A stretch of DNA of 64,000 nucleotides from Clostridium sp. (GTDB lineage: Bacteria > Bacillota > Clostridia > Clostridiales > Clostridiaceae): the NCBI GenBank assembly GCA_031292145.1, contig JARLHR010000241.1:1-64000 (forward strand), given 5' to 3'. Shown here piece after piece: positions 61,854 to 64,000 of the stretch (position 1 is its first letter; the number at the start of each line of letters is the position of its first letter). A model generated the notes under the pieces. It saw only the letters and a program-made list of their open reading frames with translations. It was not told the DNA's origin and ran no database searches. A program made the position numbers and the translations under genes.

Positions 61854-62954
61854 TTAATTACACATATTGTCCATCGCTTTAAGCTCATCTAAATAACTAT
61901 CATTAATTTCAGCTTCCTCAAATGTTGCCATGTTGTTCATTACTGCACAAGCCGAATCTATTATTGAAAAAGCTAATGGACATCCACTACCTTCTCCAAG
62001 TCCCATATCCAGATTTAGAATTGGACTTAAATCAAGTTCTTTTATTGCCACATTATATCCAACTTCCTTTGAAACATGGGATGTGAACATATAATTCCTA
62101 ACTTTATTATTTAATCTAAAGGCAATTAAAGCTGCAACCGCTGATATAAATCCATCTATAACTACTGGAACTCTATAATAAGCAGCCCCTAAAAATACGC
62201 CTGCCATAGCCGCTATATCAAATCCTCCTACTTTAGAAACAACATCTATTGGATCTTCTTGAATTGGTTTATTTATTTCTATAGCTTGTTTTACTACCTT
62301 TATTTTCTTCTTAAAAGCTTCATCAGTGACCCCAGCACCTCTTCCAACAACCTCTTCCACACTAACTCCTGTCAAAGCTGATAAAACTGCACTGCTTGTT
62401 GAAGTGTTTCCTATTCCCATCTCACCAACACCAAGAATCCCAACACCTTCATTTTTTACTTTTTTAACGGCTTCAATACCAATCAAAATTCCTTTAACAG
62501 CTTCTTCACGGCTCATAGCAGGCCCTTTTGCCATATTATATGTGCATTTTCTTATCTTTTTATTGATTACATTTGGATGAGTAAAATCACAATTAATCCC
62601 AACATCAACTATCATAAGCTCTGCATTATTAGCTTTTGCAAGAACTGCAACTCCAGTTAGTCCCTTGGTAAAATTAATTGTTTGAGATAAAGTTACAGAT
62701 TGTGGTGCTGAAGCAACTCCTTCTTCCGCAACTCCATTATCTGAACACATTATTATTACTATTTTCTTATTAATATTATTTTTAACCTTACCTGTAATTC
62801 CCGAAAGTTTTATTGCCATTTCTTCCAACTTTCCTAAACTTTTTAAGGGTTTTGCAAGAGAAGTCATTCTTTTATCGGCTTGCATTATTATATCATTATT
62901 TACATCTTCTATTCCATTTATAATACCATTTAATTCTTGTACATTCTTATTCAT
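61854..62954 (-). CDS. cobT: Nicotinate-nucleotide--dimethylbenzimidazole phosphoribosyltransferase
   Basis: 366 residues. It makes alpha-ribazole phosphate, the lower ligand of cobalamin. Key blocks are DNGVAEEGVASAP near the N-terminus, GEMGIGNTSTSSA in the middle and GLGEGSGCPLA with a preceding SHVSKEVGY at the C-terminus; Glu in the GEGSG region is the expected catalytic base. Length is normal. ATG after GGGGAT. It is separated from the cob operon by the two secreted paralogues, so it is a separate unit. Confidence 0.95.
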   Translation of the reverse strand: MNKNVQELNGIINGIEDVNNDIIMQADKRMTSLAKPLKSLGKLEEMAIKLSGITGKVKNNINKKIVIIMCSDNGVAEEGVASAPQSVTLSQTINFTKGLTGVAVLAKANNAELMIVDVGINCDFTHPNVINKKIRKCTYNMAKGPAMSREEAVKGILIGIEAVKKVKNEGVGILGVGEMGIGNTSTSSAVLSALTGVSVEEVVGRGAGVTDEAFKKKIKVVKQAIEINKPIQEDPIDVVSKVGGFDIAAMAGVFLGAAYYRVPVVIDGFISAVAALIAFRLNNKVRNYMFTSHVSKEVGYNVAIKELDLSPILNLDMGLGEGSGCPLAFSIIDSACAVMNNMATFEEAEINDSYLDELKAMDNMCN

Positions 62955-62975
62955 TTTTATATCCCCAATCGTTAA

Positions 62976-63035
62976 TTTAGTTAAAAGTTAAGAGCTAACA
63001 ATTAACAGTCGAAATCAAATTTCTTATAGAATTTC
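62976..63035. repeat. Half of a heptad-armed element
   Basis: Seven-bp units of the TTAGTTA/AAAGTTA/AGAGCTA/ACAATTA type lead into a decayed hairpin (GAAATCAAATTTC and AGAATTTC), without a second hairpin or right arm. The 62955-63420 gap otherwise holds the long-palindrome copy at 63184 and AT-rich sequence. Confidence 0.6.
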
Positions 63036-63183
63036 TTTTTTTTCCAATAGACATATTTTTTATTATAACAGAATAAGATAATCATCATTGTTCAATTATC
63101 CTATATTTTATAAATAATAAATTGTTTATCTATATAGAAAACTATTAACAAGTTAGATTCATACTTCAAAATATATACATACT

Positions 63184-63378
63184 AGAAAGAACTGGCAGTC
63201 TTTTGCGCAGTGTTGCATTGAGAATATGGCTGCTGGCATTTCTTCATTAGAAGTTGTTCCAATTTAACTTGTCCAAATTTTACATTTGGAGCAAGTTAAA
63301 TTGTGTGCAACTTCTACTGTTAGAAATCCGCAGCCATATTCTCTAGCAACCGAGCAACAGACTACCAGTTCTTTCGGC
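63184..63378. repeat. Long-palindrome element, copy 4
   Basis: Outer arms AGAAAGAACTGGCAGTCTTT and its complement near 63357-63374, then GAGAATATGGCTGC opposite GCAGCCATATTCTC, inner arms TTAGAAGTTGTTCC and complement, apical CTTGTCCAAATTTTACATTTGG. The arm sequences differ from the other copies, but pairing is kept. The right end reads CTTTCGG. Lies between the glucosaminidase 3' end and cobT. Confidence 0.85.
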
Positions 63379-63420
63379 AAACTATTGCATAAACTTAAAG
63401 TACAAATTGTGTGTCTACAT

Positions 63421-63984
63421 CTATTGATTATTCTTAAAATAATTCATCTCACATTCATTATCTAAAAGTTGCAGATTCTGCTCTTGAATAATTTCAATTA
63501 ACAAACTTGCATAAATTTCTTCTCCTTTATCATTTTGAACTGTACTATATCCTGCTTTTTCTATCGACTTCGCCTGTTCTAAATATTGAGTACTATCAAA
63601 AACTCCGCTTTGTTTATATCTTTTATTATTTTTAAGAAAATCTCCATAATCCTTTATGGATTCTTCATTACTGTTATATGCCCTAAATTCATCAACAATT
63701 TTTTTATTATAGTACTCCGAGGTATTCATTTTAATTTTTTTACCTTTCCAACTAGGATCTGCTTTTATACCAAACAAATTATATGCTTTCGCACTTAAAT
63801 CCGATTTTCCCCAACCGCTTTCCAATATGGCTTGTGAGATAGTTATAGACGGAAGTACTCCATAATTGTTATATATATCAGCGGCTTGTGGATATATTTC
63901 CTTAATAAATTCTTGCTTTGAACTATCATTTAAATTATTTTTTTTAGTTCCCGTATATTTTAGATTTTCTATGTAATGATACAC
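63421..63984 (-). CDS. Glucosaminidase-domain protein (N-terminus possibly outside window)
   Basis: 187 residues from the GTG at 63984, but the frame stays open to the window edge, so the protein may be longer. The glucosaminidase (GH73/FlgJ-like) fold is clear: QEFIKEIYPQA, LPSITISQAILESGWGKSDL with the catalytic Glu, YNLFGIKADPSW, RAYNSNEESIKDYGDFL and KSIEKAGYST. It cleaves peptidoglycan glycan strands. No signal peptide is visible in the window. The GTG has AAAAGG at a plausible distance. A free-standing domain of this size also occurs in phage-type endolysins, but no phage genes are seen here. Confidence 0.82.
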   Translation of the reverse strand: MYHYIENLKYTGTKKNNLNDSSKQEFIKEIYPQAADIYNNYGVLPSITISQAILESGWGKSDLSAKAYNLFGIKADPSWKGKKIKMNTSEYYNKKIVDEFRAYNSNEESIKDYGDFLKNNKRYKQSGVFDSTQYLEQAKSIEKAGYSTVQNDKGEEIYASLLIEIIQEQNLQLLDNECEMNYFKNNQ

Positions 63985-64000
63985 TTTTTCCTTTTGATCT

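Noticed and set aside
62955-63183. Cobalamin riboswitch upstream of cobT or the cob operon
   Set aside because: No B12-box (GCCACTG) or related core was found; the region contains half a heptad element.
63421-63984. Phage endolysin indicating a prophage
   Set aside because: No holin, structural or integrase genes are nearby; a chromosomal autolysin-type glucosaminidase is simpler.

Overview
The window is about 30% GC and most open reading frames start after strong purine-rich ribosome sites (AGGAGG, GGGGG). The gene families match Clostridium sensu stricto (cluster I, solventogenic or C. beijerinckii-like): a glnA-ANTAR regulator-gltB nitrogen cluster, a Gram-positive type IV pilus operon and a clostridial late cobalamin set. 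The species call is an inference from gene content and style, not from a marker gene.

Region by region. 1-6654: nitrogen assimilation. glnA, an ANTAR antitermination regulator and gltB (cut by the window edge) run leftward; the glnA leader holds a promoter, an ANTAR-like hairpin and an overlapping terminator. Aspartate kinase runs rightward. 7016-9283: an unknown gene, a DedA membrane protein and a GGDEF protein. 9338-22617: a leftward surface-glycan or cell-wall-polymer cluster (acyltransferase, HAD phosphatase, a flippase-kinase fusion, nucleotidyltransferase, SDR epimerase, GT2, two GtrA proteins, a YfhO-like protein, a GT-C/GT39-like protein, a FAD-dependent mutase-like protein). 22843-41142: a complete type IV pilus locus, transcribed leftward: pilT, pilD, pilB, pilC, pilA, pilM, pilN, pilO, a pseudopilin, a PilX-like protein, another pseudopilin and a 1509-residue secreted Ig/vWA-type protein that is a good candidate for the tip adhesin. 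41436-49241: mixed genes (UppS-like, DUF1294, homoserine O-acetyltransferase, a decayed IS607-type tnpA with intact tnpB, lactonase, adenine deaminase). 49668-52774: an HD-GYP protein, a Cof-type HAD phosphatase and an unknown gene. 52794-62954: late cobalamin synthesis and salvage (cobQ, DUF71, cobD, cbiB, cobC, a CobU-like protein, cobS, cobU, cobA, cobT), interrupted by a cell-wall-binding protein and two small secreted paralogues. 63421-end: a glucosaminidase.

The most unusual content lies between the genes. Several families of structured repeats recur: (a) a MITE-like element of exactly 158 bp (three copies, each with a matching 3-bp TTA or TAA duplication) with 54-bp short relatives; (b) a 190-bp long-palindrome family (four copies and a fragment) whose arms differ in sequence but stay self-complementary; (c) double-hairpin elements flanked by arms built from 7-bp tandem units; (d) tandem hairpin-plus-T-run units sharing a GATCTTGGTTG core. 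Other points of note are an in-frame stop near the 3' end of cobQ with an intact-looking 45-codon tail, and a frameshifted tnpA that also lacks its HTH.
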